This document shows positions 32,265 through 41,831 of a stretch of 64,000 nt of DNA, piece by piece; the stretch's first letter is position 1; each line of letters begins with the position of its first letter. The translations under genes were made by a program, and so were the position numbers. Below the pieces are notes generated by a model that was not told the origin of the DNA, made no database searches, and worked only from the letters and a program-made list of their open reading frames with translations. This DNA comes from Copromyces sp. CBS 386.78 (taxonomy: Eukaryota > Ascomycota > Sordariomycetes > Sordariales > Sordariaceae). The stretch spans positions 434,001 through 498,000 of the forward strand of contig MU839096.1 in assembly GCA_030685235.1 (NCBI GenBank), given 5' to 3'.

Positions 32265-33848
32265 GATGTATCTTGGCCAGTAGAGTTTCGGGATGTTATT
32301 CTCACTTTATATCGCAATTATTACGTAGTTACTGGGTGATTGTCTGGCTGTCGTCAACCAAGGTAACGCAACAATGTTTTGTTGAAGGGAGCTTGTAGTG
32401 GTGATAGTAGGACTCCAAGCAGCACTTTACGCGATCACAGGAAGAGAAGCCGCGTTCGGGCGCGTCTCATTTTGTGGGGCCTTCCCAATTAAAATGGAGT
32501 CCTTAACTCCCACCCCCGGCCGCTAGTCTAGAGCTCCGAATGTTGGGGTTGCGTCGGTGCCTGGAGCTTCTCCACGTCAGCGGGGCAGGGACGGAGACGG
32601 GACGGGGGATCCACCCGGGCCTTTCTGTTTGACCCCTCATCCAAGGACGGGACCCTTCGGAACCGGACTTGTTTCTGTACGTATTCTCTTGTAATCAAAA
32701 GTTTAGAGGTACCGCACACGAGACCTCAACATATTCGTTTACTCGAAAAGCACCATCGCCATTGCTAAGTTATCCTGATGTTCCCTGTTTCTCCAACTAT
32801 CAACTCTCCACAGTTAAGCAGCCACCATATCCCCTATTAATAACGACGGAAATTCGAGGTTCGAGTTTACTAGTAGCTGAGACACAGAAATGGTGGCTGA
32901 ACTGAAGATATATCAGGTCATCCCGCTTGTTATGTACCATGTAGTAAGGCATCGTCCTGTAAGCCATTATACCGTGACGGTATTCTTACAAGAGTCCACC
33001 ACCAACTCCTATCCTTCCCCGGTACAGTTTGGGTGCTCCAAGCTGTCGGGATGTGACTGATTGATCCTCTACAAACAACAAACATAAAAACTAGTACCTG
33101 GAAAAAAGATGGAAACCTGTTACTTTCGTTTGTATTGGTGCCGATTACGCACGCAATAGGATAGAAGATCTGACCCTACGGCAGCGCATATACACACCAC
33201 ACCCGAGAGAAAAGACGCTCTCATCTTTTTGGTTGCCGCTGGCAAGGCAAGTGAAACTGTCCATGATGCCTTTCGAGAAAGCAAATGCAAGTTTGAGCAG
33301 CGATGGAAAAGCTGTAATTACACATTACCATCCGCGCGTCGAAGTGCCTTGCAATTTTACGTCGTGCATTACTGCACCACTCGCTTGCCGTCGTTGACAA
33401 GTTCTTTTCGTTCGAACTCGTCCCTGCCCCGCACTCAACCTTCTTGCCTGAACTGGTGTTGTCTCGCTCGCTGCTTCTCAGTTCAACCACCGATTGCTAC
33501 CTGAATCGGTAACGCCTGCCAGAGAAAACAAACCATCACGCATCGTCCCTCCAACGAAACATCCGGATAACAAAGACTTGTCCTTGCACCTAATAGGCAG
33601 CTACCCGGCCATTTGGTCTCCATTCGCATAAGACCATCATCGCCCACTTCGCACGACGTGAACTACCTGTCCGCCAGTGTTTTTCTTCACACCCAATCGC
33701 GGTCCCCATCAACAACCTATTGTTTACTCCCAGCTTGCCCGTGGGGTCAAGGTTCGCGATTTCGAGTGGCCCATCCCACTCTCCATTACATCTTCTACCA
33801 CCTTGCCACTTCGATAGCTTAAACTTGGTGAGCTCCAAGTCAGCAACC
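32265..33848. promoter_or_regulatory. Divergent intergenic region rfc2 / E2 gene, 1.6 kb
   Basis: Promoters of both genes lie here. It is GC-rich near 32540-32650 with short inverted repeats (GAGCTCC and GGAGCTT), and AT-richer at 32700-33300. No protein-coding or RNA gene seen. Confidence 0.4.
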
Positions 33849-35594
33849 ATGGACCAGTCTGTATTTCGCATCACCAAGGTAACATTAGTCGACATAACCC
33901 ACCACTCTCAGTCGCGATACCAGGGATCAAGTCCACCATAGGAAAGCTTCAATACTGGCATATGCTAAGCTGACTGCTTTCAACGATAGGAGCTTAGCGA
34001 CCTCCAGAAAGACTCGAATTTGTGTAAGATCCCGCACAATCTCTCCGGCTCTGTCACTTGATAGCTAACATCATGCTTTGGTAGCTCTTGCGATCGCCTG
34101 CCGCGATGTCGATGTTCGCAATGTTAAAGCCCTGATCATCGGGCCGCACGAGACACCCTACGAGTTCGGCTTCTTCGAGGTACTGGTGATCACGTATGTC
34201 TTGGAGGGATTCAAGCTCGCTGACTGCCCGATAGTTTGCTTTCGTCTTCAACAAAGAGTATCCTCGCAAATCACCCCAGGTTCAAGCTACAACTACGAAC
34301 GAGGGCCGCACCCGCTTCAACCCAAACATCTACGCTAATGGCAAGGTCTGCCTGTAAGTCTGCCATCATCTGGCTTGGCCAAAGACGTCCAATACTAACC
34401 AGGCATCAGATCGATATTGGGGTAAAATCACTGTCCCTCTGACAACCATCCGTATGATCTGGTTTCGGGACTAACATGGCACAGAACATGGCGCGGGGAG
34501 CGTGGAGAACAGTGGTCTGCTGCCCAAGGCCTCGAGTCCATTCTACTGTCTATTCAAAGCCTGATGTCCATGAACCCCTACGAAAACGAGCCGGGCTTTG
34601 AAGATGCAAATGAGGCTCACGACAAGAAGAACCAGAAGAATTACGTACAAAAGGTAACTAGAGGGTTTTCGCGCTGTTGAAGTGTAAGCTAATATGTGTC
34701 CAGATCCGCCACGAGACAATTCGCATCTCGGTCGTTCATCGACTGGAAGAATACCTAGGCATCAACCCCGACGGCACAGTTGCGCCAGATAATATACACG
34801 GGGAGATCGTTTCATCGGGCTCAGCCGAGAGTGATATGGACATGTTGGACGAGGAATCTAGCGTCCCATTCGAGCCTTTCAAGGACCTTTGCAAGCGACG
34901 GTTTCTCTGGTATTACGACTCCTACATGGCCGCCGTCCAGAAGGGAAAGTCGGAGGTGAAGGACAACGAGCCATTCATCAGAATGCCCTTTGAAAGTCAT
35001 GGCAACGGCATGGAGGGTTCATTCAACTTCACAGAGCTGGAGAAGAGACTCAAGGCTATCAAAGCAGCCCTCGACGTCGAGACAGAGGGTTGGGCTGCAG
35101 AAGGATTACAGGCCAAAGCCCAGGAAACCACTGTTGCTGTCAACCTGCAGAGGCAGTTCGAGCAGGTAGTGGAGCATTTCAAGCGCAGGGATCTGGCGCA
35201 CAGCATCGAACTCGTGGGCGGCAACCCCTTTGTCTGGCTTGTGACCTACTTCGGGAAGCCTATGACAAACCTGGATGGGGGCCTGTTCAGAATCAGGCTT
35301 TGCTTCAGCCCACGGTTTCCTGAGGAGCAACCTCGGGCGAGGTTCGAAACCAAGATCTTCCATCACCGCATTGCCGCGGATGGTACACCCTGCTACTATG
35401 CGCCACAGAACCGCCGTGAGGATGTCAGGACGCACCTCGAAGCCATCATCGATGCTCTCGAGGAGGAGAGCCCCCCTTATGATCCACGAACTCTGGTCAA
35501 CCCCGAGGCATTCAAGTTGTTCTGGGGCTCCGCTGATGACCGAAAGATGTACAATCGGCGTCTTCGCCGGTCTGTTCAACAGTCAATGGAGTAA
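33849..35594 (+). CDS. UBE2Z-like ubiquitin-conjugating enzyme with a second C-terminal UBC fold
   Basis: Seven predicted exons: 33849-33878, 33990-34023, 34085-34179, 34235-34353, 34410-34421 (12 nt), 34485-34653 and 34704-35594, giving 449 aa. Each junction is in phase and restores UBC homology. The first E2 domain (residues about 1-170) has ITKELSDLQKD, PHETPYEFGFFEF, FNPNIYANGKVCLSILGTW with catalytic Cys about 92, and the UBE2Z marks NPYENEPGFE and YVQKIRHETIRISV. UBE2Z enzymes take ubiquitin or FAT10 from the E1 Uba6. As in UBE2Z, NPN stands for HPN. The C-terminal part (about 305-449) reads as another UBC fold: W-L-V-T-YFGKP-T-LDGGLFRI, FSPRFPEEQPRARFETKIF, HHRIAADGTPC with Cys about 383 at canonical spacing, and a VNPEAFKLF helix. 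Confidence 0.9.
34410..34421 (+). other. 12-nt microexon of the E2 gene
   Basis: Encodes only the SIL core behind the catalytic Cys (completing L-S-I-L-G with its neighbours). It is flanked by introns of 56 and 63 nt with CTAAC-type branch sites upstream of each acceptor. Without it the invariant Cys-Leu-Ser-Ile-Leu-Gly-Thr-Trp block cannot be read. Confidence 0.85.
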
Positions 35595-36240
35595 GACCCC
35601 TCTTTGGTGGTTAGACCAAATAGTATGTTAGGCACTAACATTGTTACCAGGGATTTCTAAGATAACAGTTGACGGCAGCGTTAAAAGGGTCCGAGTTTGA
35701 TTTTATACGCACATACTTTGCATGGCGGGCATGGTTTCTGGTTTCTCTCTCACGAACTTTCAGTGGCGTTGGTAAACCAATAAGGGTGTGGAAATATCCG
35801 GGGTTCAAAGGAACGGACAAGGTGTCTAGCAGAGAGGGTCAATTTCACGCATGATTAATCTCGCATGCAAGCAAGTATTCGATGTGTGGTAGGGCAATAC
35901 GGGGAACAAGCCTACCAGGTAATGTTAGTTCGGTAGAGAATAAGAAGCGTGAGATAGCGAACATAAGTAAGAGATGAGAGTTGTTCAAGAATGTACGTTC
36001 AAAAAAATAGCAAATTGTGCACATCGAATATGACCAAGATAAGACAATTGTGACAAAATCTACGTAAATAAATTGACTGCTTGTCCCGGCGGGAGGTATC
36101 TACTGCGTAACAGAAGCATTCATATCTTAACCGCTCGCTGAAGTTGAATCTCTTGAGAATCCCATACACCATGATACCCTAACGCCATGCTATACCATTC
36201 CTACCATCAAATTCTTTCAAAGTGTTTGACAACCAAAAGT
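35595..36240. other. Convergent intergenic region
   Basis: AT-rich 3' flanks of the E2 gene and of the minus-strand low-complexity gene; no gene seen. Confidence 0.5.
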
Positions 36241-37695
36241 TTACCGCTTGGACCCTTTCCTACCCGTCCCCTTATCGATTTTGTCTCTTCCAGGTGTATA
36301 CGGCGCTGCAATGCCAACCAATCTTTGCGGTTGCTGATGTCGTGCTATATGTGGTCCTTGACCTTGTCCCTGCGTATCACCTGGTATCTGTTGCTGGCCT
36401 GTTGTATTGGTATATCCTTCTGTCCCGGTTACCGTCGGTGGCGTGGTGGTCCTATCTGCTGTGCCTGTACCCGTGGTATTGTCTCCCACAGCATAACCAC
36501 TTCCACTTCCACTGCCAATATTCCCTCCTCCTGGTGTCGTTGTTGCCGTCCCTCGGAATTCATACATCCCTCCGGGACTAACAACCGCAGGAACATCCAG
36601 CGTAGGCGCCGCCAGCTGCTCGCGGTGCAGCTTATCAAGCGACTCGCCCACGACGGCGTACTGAGCCCAGTTAATAGGCGGGCAGCGCACGACGGTTTGC
36701 GGCTTGGGTAGGGTGCGCCAGGTTTTGGAAAGGTCTTGTGGTTGTTTTGATGCTGTCTTGCTGACGCGGTCTTTTCTCCTTGCCGCTATTTTGCGTCTGT
36801 TGTTCTTGCTGCTGCTGCTGTTGTTGTTGTTGTTGTTGGTATTAGGAGCAGATGTAGACGAACCGGCGCCGGCGCCGGACATGGAAATATCGCCGTCTTG
36901 GTCGTGCCGTGATTCTGAACTTGATGAGGCTTCATCTTCTTTTTCATCATCTCCATCATCGTTGTCACTGCTTTCCGATTTCATATCCTCATCCGCATCC
37001 TCGTCTTCATTCCCATCCTCATCATCGTCGTCATCGTCGTCATCACTACTCCCATCACCACCAACTCCAGGCCCATTAACCAACGGATCACCATCCATCC
37101 CGATCCTCCCCGCCGCCAAGTCAGCAACAAACGCCCCCGGATCCGAAAGCGCAGCAACCTTGGCCCGGTTCAGCGCCTGTATGTCGGCCGTGGCTCGCTG
37201 GCGCTGCAGCTGCAAGATGTTGATGGCGCTCTTAAGTGCTAACACGTCCGGGTTGTCGTCGAAGGCAATGGGCTGCGGCGGCGGCGGCTGGATGCCAATT
37301 TGGTCTGGTTGTGAGTGGGTGAAAGTGGGTCGGCCTTGTGCGAAGATGGGAATGTTTGTGTTGTTATTATCATTATTGTTATTGCTTGACAAGGGTGGCG
37401 TCGGTGAATGTGATGATGCTGATGCTGATGACGAGAAGGCTGTATGTTGTTGTTGACGGTGATGATGGTGTTGGTTCAGACCATCTCCGTAGCCACCGGG
37501 AGCGGGACCGGACAACCGTGCCGATTCCTGAGTCGGGGTGATGGGGCTAACGGGCGGGCGGGTCGGTGAGGGCGCATCATTTTGTGGGGCCTTCTCCGCA
37601 TCAGGGGCTCTGACATCCCCGGCAGTCCTCGGGCTGGTGGTGCCGGCGTCCGGGGGGACGCGGGTAGTTACTGTGAGGCCCGGCATAAAACCCAT
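36241..37695 (-). CDS. Low-complexity fungal nuclear-type protein of unknown function
   Basis: 484 aa from the ATG at 37693-37695; the frame upstream starts only at TTG. Most of it is disordered: Pro/Ser/Thr-rich N-terminus, His/Gln and Asn runs, an Asp/Glu/Ser block at about 220-270, Asn/Ser run, then a basic NRRKIAARRKDR cluster. Two ordered islands stand out: a helix at about 155-205 (LALKSAINILQLQRQRATADIQALNRAKVAALSDP split over this stretch, ending FVADLAAGRIG) and a motif at about 325-365 (LSKTWRTLPKPQTVVRCPPINWAQYAVVGESLDKLH region). Such paired islands in a charged scaffold suggest a subunit of a nuclear complex, but I do not recognise the family. Introns cannot be excluded. Confidence 0.65.
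   Translation of the reverse strand: MGFMPGLTVTTRVPPDAGTTSPRTAGDVRAPDAEKAPQNDAPSPTRPPVSPITPTQESARLSGPAPGGYGDGLNQHHHHRQQQHTAFSSSASASSHSPTPPLSSNNNNDNNNTNIPIFAQGRPTFTHSQPDQIGIQPPPPQPIAFDDNPDVLALKSAINILQLQRQRATADIQALNRAKVAALSDPGAFVADLAAGRIGMDGDPLVNGPGVGGDGSSDDDDDDDDEDGNEDEDADEDMKSESSDNDDGDDEKEDEASSSSESRHDQDGDISMSGAGAGSSTSAPNTNNNNNNSSSSKNNRRKIAARRKDRVSKTASKQPQDLSKTWRTLPKPQTVVRCPPINWAQYAVVGESLDKLHREQLAAPTLDVPAVVSPGGMYEFRGTATTTPGGGNIGSGSGSGYAVGDNTTGTGTADRTTTPPTVTGTEGYTNTTGQQQIPGDTQGQGQGPHIARHQQPQRLVGIAAPYTPGRDKIDKGTGRKGSKR
36806..37055. repeat. Trinucleotide-rich tract (poly-Asn / poly-Asp coding)
   Basis: Stacked short GCT/GTT, TCA and CGT-type trinucleotide runs within the low-complexity gene; on the minus strand they encode Asn-, Ser- and Asp-rich stretches. 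Confidence 0.75.
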
Positions 37696-39962
37696 TGAAC
37701 GAGTGTGCAACAATTGCGGCCAGAACAGAGAAAGATTTCCGTGAATCCGGCCCCTTTCTTTCCATGTGTTTATGGGACCGGGAAAGGGGGGAGGCTCTAC
37801 CGCGGGTCAATCTGTCAGTCTGCTGCGGCTGCCCGGATAGCCTGGCTTGCTGCCTGGAGATTCAAGTCCTTTCCCAGAATACCGGAACGAAAATGAAAGT
37901 GTGGTGTAAGTTGTCCAGGTCCTTCCGCTTTGCTGTAAATTACGAAGCGGCTGGTTCAAGTTGGATCATCCCATCATCATTGCAGCTGCCTTCGACGGCG
38001 GTTGTGATGTTCAGGCTACAGTGGCCAATCCCTGCGCACCGAGCGAAGGTCGGGGAGGTTGGAGAACTGGAAAAGACCCCAAACCCATCTGATTATGTAA
38101 TCCGCCCACTCCAGAGGTGTCGCTTTTGCCCCGCTATGACTCCGCCTTGGCGGGACGGGAATGTCTTGGGGGACATTCTCCAGTTTATTATTCGACGACG
38201 ATACCTACCTAGAGATGACTTGCCTACAGCATCTGATCCAGTCCAAAGTCGACGGACAGCATCGCAGCATGCAGCGGTTTGAGTTACCGTTTCCATTTCC
38301 GAGGCGGGCCGCATGAGACATGTTGACCGTTGACCTTCATTTAATGCAATGGATTCGCGGAATGCAAGCCAACATCCTGTTGTTCTACCTCAGTACCTCC
38401 ATCCAACATCAACAACCACTTGGCCGGACGCCACAAACGGCATAGAGGCTTGGCCAGTTATTGTTTTTGAAAATCATTGTGCCAGAGCCTTGCATGATGC
38501 TGCTCCCGGAGGAGTGGGCAGACTTCCCGTCCACTGCTGCAGCAACGACTGGACTGTGCTGTGAATCGGGGCTTTTGTTTGGCTTGACGGGAGGCCAGTA
38601 AAAAGGCGCCTCGGCTGCATCCAGGTGGGCTTGCATTCATATTATCACTTCCAACCGGGATAATAACTCTGGGATTTTCCTGAGAATTAAATGTTGTAAG
38701 TCGATTGTGTTCTGGTTGCTTTTTCATCATACTGTAGTATCCTTAAGGCGCTGTTTCGTGATTGAGAAGGGAAAAACGCCTGCTGATCACTGACACGACC
38801 ACATGGCATCCACGTTCAAAATTAAACGAACACGACCCTTCAGCTCCCGATCCCACGGCCCTCAAGCCGAGTGCGTTTACTGGCCGTAAGAAGTCGACGA
38901 GATACGACATCTCAATTCGCACATGTACTACGGTAACCGCCCTCGCCACCATGCAGCGGCTTGCTTTTGACTCGCTAATAAAGCACATGCGTTTTAACGT
39001 TCGTACTCGGCAACAGTGGCACTTGGCCAGACCCGCTTCGGTCTTCTAGCCATCGGGATTTCTTCTAGACCATCGGTAGTTTCTGCGGACACGATCTGAT
39101 AAAGCATGATTTGTTTTCTTCCATCACGTTCATTTCTGCTTCTATTCGTGTCTATAGTCCGGACTTCGTCGTATTATCTTTGGTGGTAATTGCCAATAGT
39201 CTCCTCGCAGATAGCGAGCGTGTCTTTTTCTTTGCCGGATGGCCGCATTTATTTTTCGAACTGAAAATCTCGGTGTGATATTTTCCGAACTACAGTCCAT
39301 CAAGAGTGAACCTTTCAACTCACCAAGCTCGTGAATGACTGTCATAAGAGAACTTGGACTTGCTTCGCCTCAGGTCTGTCGTTATCGCATGAGATTATAC
39401 CTCAGTCAACGTTTCTTACTGACCTACATAACAGGGCCTTCAGACTTTCGCAAAAACGTCCTCCGAGGGTTAGTCACTCGGATTTTCAGTCAAATCCGAG
39501 TAGCCAAAAGGCAATAGCGACGAGATAGTACGATGCCCTCGTGTCAATGATGGACCTCATCATATCCTTCTCGATCTCGGATACAGGCCGATTTCTCCAC
39601 GCAAATCCCTGACGCCGCCCTGACGACTCAGCTTTTTCCAGATACGGCAGCCAAGGTTTCTGATATAGGCTTCTCCGGTTTCTGTCTTGTGGAACCAAAC
39701 CTATTGTTGTTGCAGTCTCGGTTTTTAGCTGGGCCTTGCTGGCTTGTCCTTGCAAGTGGGTGGCCGGGCGTGGCCTAAATCCTTTTTGTGGGCTGGACGG
39801 CCAGTCGATTGGACATATTTTCACACCGCCAGGAGGAAAACTCCCGTACTTGGAGAGGCACTTACACAGGACGCTTGTCAGTGAAGCCGGCCATACAAAC
39901 CATTAACTGGGGGCACCTTGGCACTTGAGACAGTGTCGGATACTCCACGAAAAGTTCCAAAG
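37696..39962. other. Intergenic, 2.3 kb, no gene seen
   Basis: Divergent region between the low-complexity gene and the Ser/Gly-rich gene. Open frames up to 195 codons begin at non-ATG codons or lack preferred codon use and family similarity. No tRNA, transposon end or tandem array recognised. A TACCTACCTA motif lies near 38203. Confidence 0.45.
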
Positions 39963-40622
39963 ATGTCCAAAGCCGGCAGTAGCAGCTTCCCAAGACGAAA
40001 CGACGCCAACATCCGCCCCGTCCAGAAAACAGCCACAAGCCGCAGCGGCAGTAGCTCCGTCTCCTCCATGTCGAAAACCACTACCCGCAACACCACCATC
40101 ACCACAAACCCCACCAAATCCGGAGGAGGAAGCAAAACCAGCGGCAAGTTCTTCAGCGGCCTCCTCCATAAAGTAGCCGACTGGGCCTCAACCAGCGAAC
40201 CCTCCATGCAAGCCCTCAACCAATACAAGCAAGAAGCCTTCCAACGTGCCGGCGTTTCACCCAACGAGACCGATGCTCACACCAAACTCCACGCGCCCAT
40301 CGGTGAGATCCCCGAGGACGCGATAAGGCCGACTAAGGGGCCGACGCCGGAGGAGGTGCTTATGCGGAAGAAGGCCGAGATGAAGAGGAGACAGATGGAG
40401 GAGAAACAGCGGAGGGGCAGTATAGCTGGAAGTGGGAGAGGAGGGTCGTCGTCTGTTAGGTCGGGATCGGTGTCGAGTTCGACTCTGTCTGGTGGTCTTG
40501 GTCTGGGATACGGGGCCGGGACCGGGACGGCTTCGTCGACGGTTGGATCGGGGTCAAGTAGGAAGGGATCCGTTCCGGGAGGAGGGAGTAGTGCTGTTCC
40601 GTGGGATACAAGTGGGTGGTGA
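39963..40622 (+). CDS. Small Ser/Gly-rich fungal hypothetical protein
   Basis: 219 aa from the ATG at 39963; the frame is open 45 bases further upstream only to a TTG. The N-terminus is basic and Ser/Thr-rich. A central ordered block at about residues 60-150 (KFFSGLLHKVADWAS, NQYKQEAFQRAGVSP, then PIGEIPEDAIRPTKGPTPEEVLMRKKAEMKRRQMEEK region) ends in a basic helix. The tail is Ser/Gly repeats closing with PWDTSGW. The central block and codon bias support a real gene. The function is unknown to me; the layout resembles other small fungal-specific proteins rather than an enzyme. Confidence 0.65.
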   Translation: MSKAGSSSFPRRNDANIRPVQKTATSRSGSSSVSSMSKTTTRNTTITTNPTKSGGGSKTSGKFFSGLLHKVADWASTSEPSMQALNQYKQEAFQRAGVSPNETDAHTKLHAPIGEIPEDAIRPTKGPTPEEVLMRKKAEMKRRQMEEKQRRGSIAGSGRGGSSSVRSGSVSSSTLSGGLGLGYGAGTGTASSTVGSGSSRKGSVPGGGSSAVPWDTSGW

Positions 40623-41831
40623 AGTGGGAAATCGGCCGTGGTAGACTCGTGAATACAAACGTGGCGGATGTCTTGATAGATTTTCGTTTTGGCATCGATT
40701 TCATAGCACTGTGACTGTGTTAGCTGGCTTCGACCACACACGCGCCGGGATCGTTTGTGTAGCTTGGATACCCCTGGAAGAGAAATCCCATGCAGTCCAG
40801 TGATCTGCTCCGAGAACATGCAGCTGGTGGTTTCCTCCCCGAGCCCCGAGCCTTCATTGCCGCTGTGCTACCATCGTCACATCCATGAAGAAATATGGAG
40901 TGGCATTCAATGCTGTGCCTCAAGTATCCTCGTGCAAGCGAAAGTTTTCCATCTTATTCGCCGCTAGACCCCACAATCTCATGAACCGCCACTGCGTACG
41001 TACATACATACCAGTAACACGGTCCACCCATCCTTTCCTTGAAAACCCTTGAAAAAATATCCCGATCGATCCCAGCAACACGGCTCTGCGTCTGCCCCGC
41101 GTTTCTTCACCACACGAGCAAGACAACCCATGACCCCGATCTGACCATCAGGTGCCCCCGCCAAATGGAGCTCAGAGGATTTGGGACAATGCGCAAGATA
41201 GGCAACCTCTCTTTTGTTTTGTGAAAGTTGGTTCTAGGGGGCACACACGCACCTCGATTTAGGTAGACCACCACCGGGTGATTGACCAATCGGGTTTGGG
41301 CGAGGGGTTGGGATCATGACGTAGTTGGTTTTTGAGTTTCCTCACTCCGGCTTCCATCCCTTGTCGTTTTCACTTTATATTACAGAAAAAAGACCTGATA
41401 GAATCGAGAGCTGCTCCATTCTTTGATACTACTGATTAGGTTCCCCTCTTCAGCTCTTCGGGTCTAGCAATCACTGCCAGACATAAGCTGGTGCAGGTTA
41501 TGTGGATGACATTGCATAAGGAAGTTGAATCCATCTAAACCCGCTCAAGCTCATGCAAGTGCTTTGGTTGCTCATCTACATTACATTCACTCCGTCGGCA
41601 CTCTCACTTCCTCGCACCACATACCTACCTACCAACGTGTGTGCGTAGGTCGTATATCGTGAGACGCTACACATCAAAACCTACCTGCAAATATCAATCC
41701 ACGAGAATCTATACTATACTCAGTGGACCCCGACCTACATACCTTTACATACCTACCTCACTGTCACCAGAAGCAACGCACTTCGGGCTGATATCTACCT
41801 ACCAGCCAGCCCTACCTGCTACCTCACCACG
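40623..41831. promoter_or_regulatory. Intergenic, 1.2 kb, with TACCTA cluster before the membrane-hydrolase gene
   Basis: No coding signal. The last 200 bp (41625-41825) is rich in TACCTACC, TACATACC and related words just upstream of the next ATG, probably 5' leader or promoter. Confidence 0.5.

Noticed and set aside
37695..38282. 195-codon + strand frame upstream of the low-complexity gene
   Set aside because: Starts at a non-ATG codon, lacks codon bias and any similarity.
38300..39900. RIP-mutated transposon relic
   Set aside because: Base composition is only mildly AT-rich, TpA is not dominant and no open or broken transposase/reverse transcriptase frame is seen.
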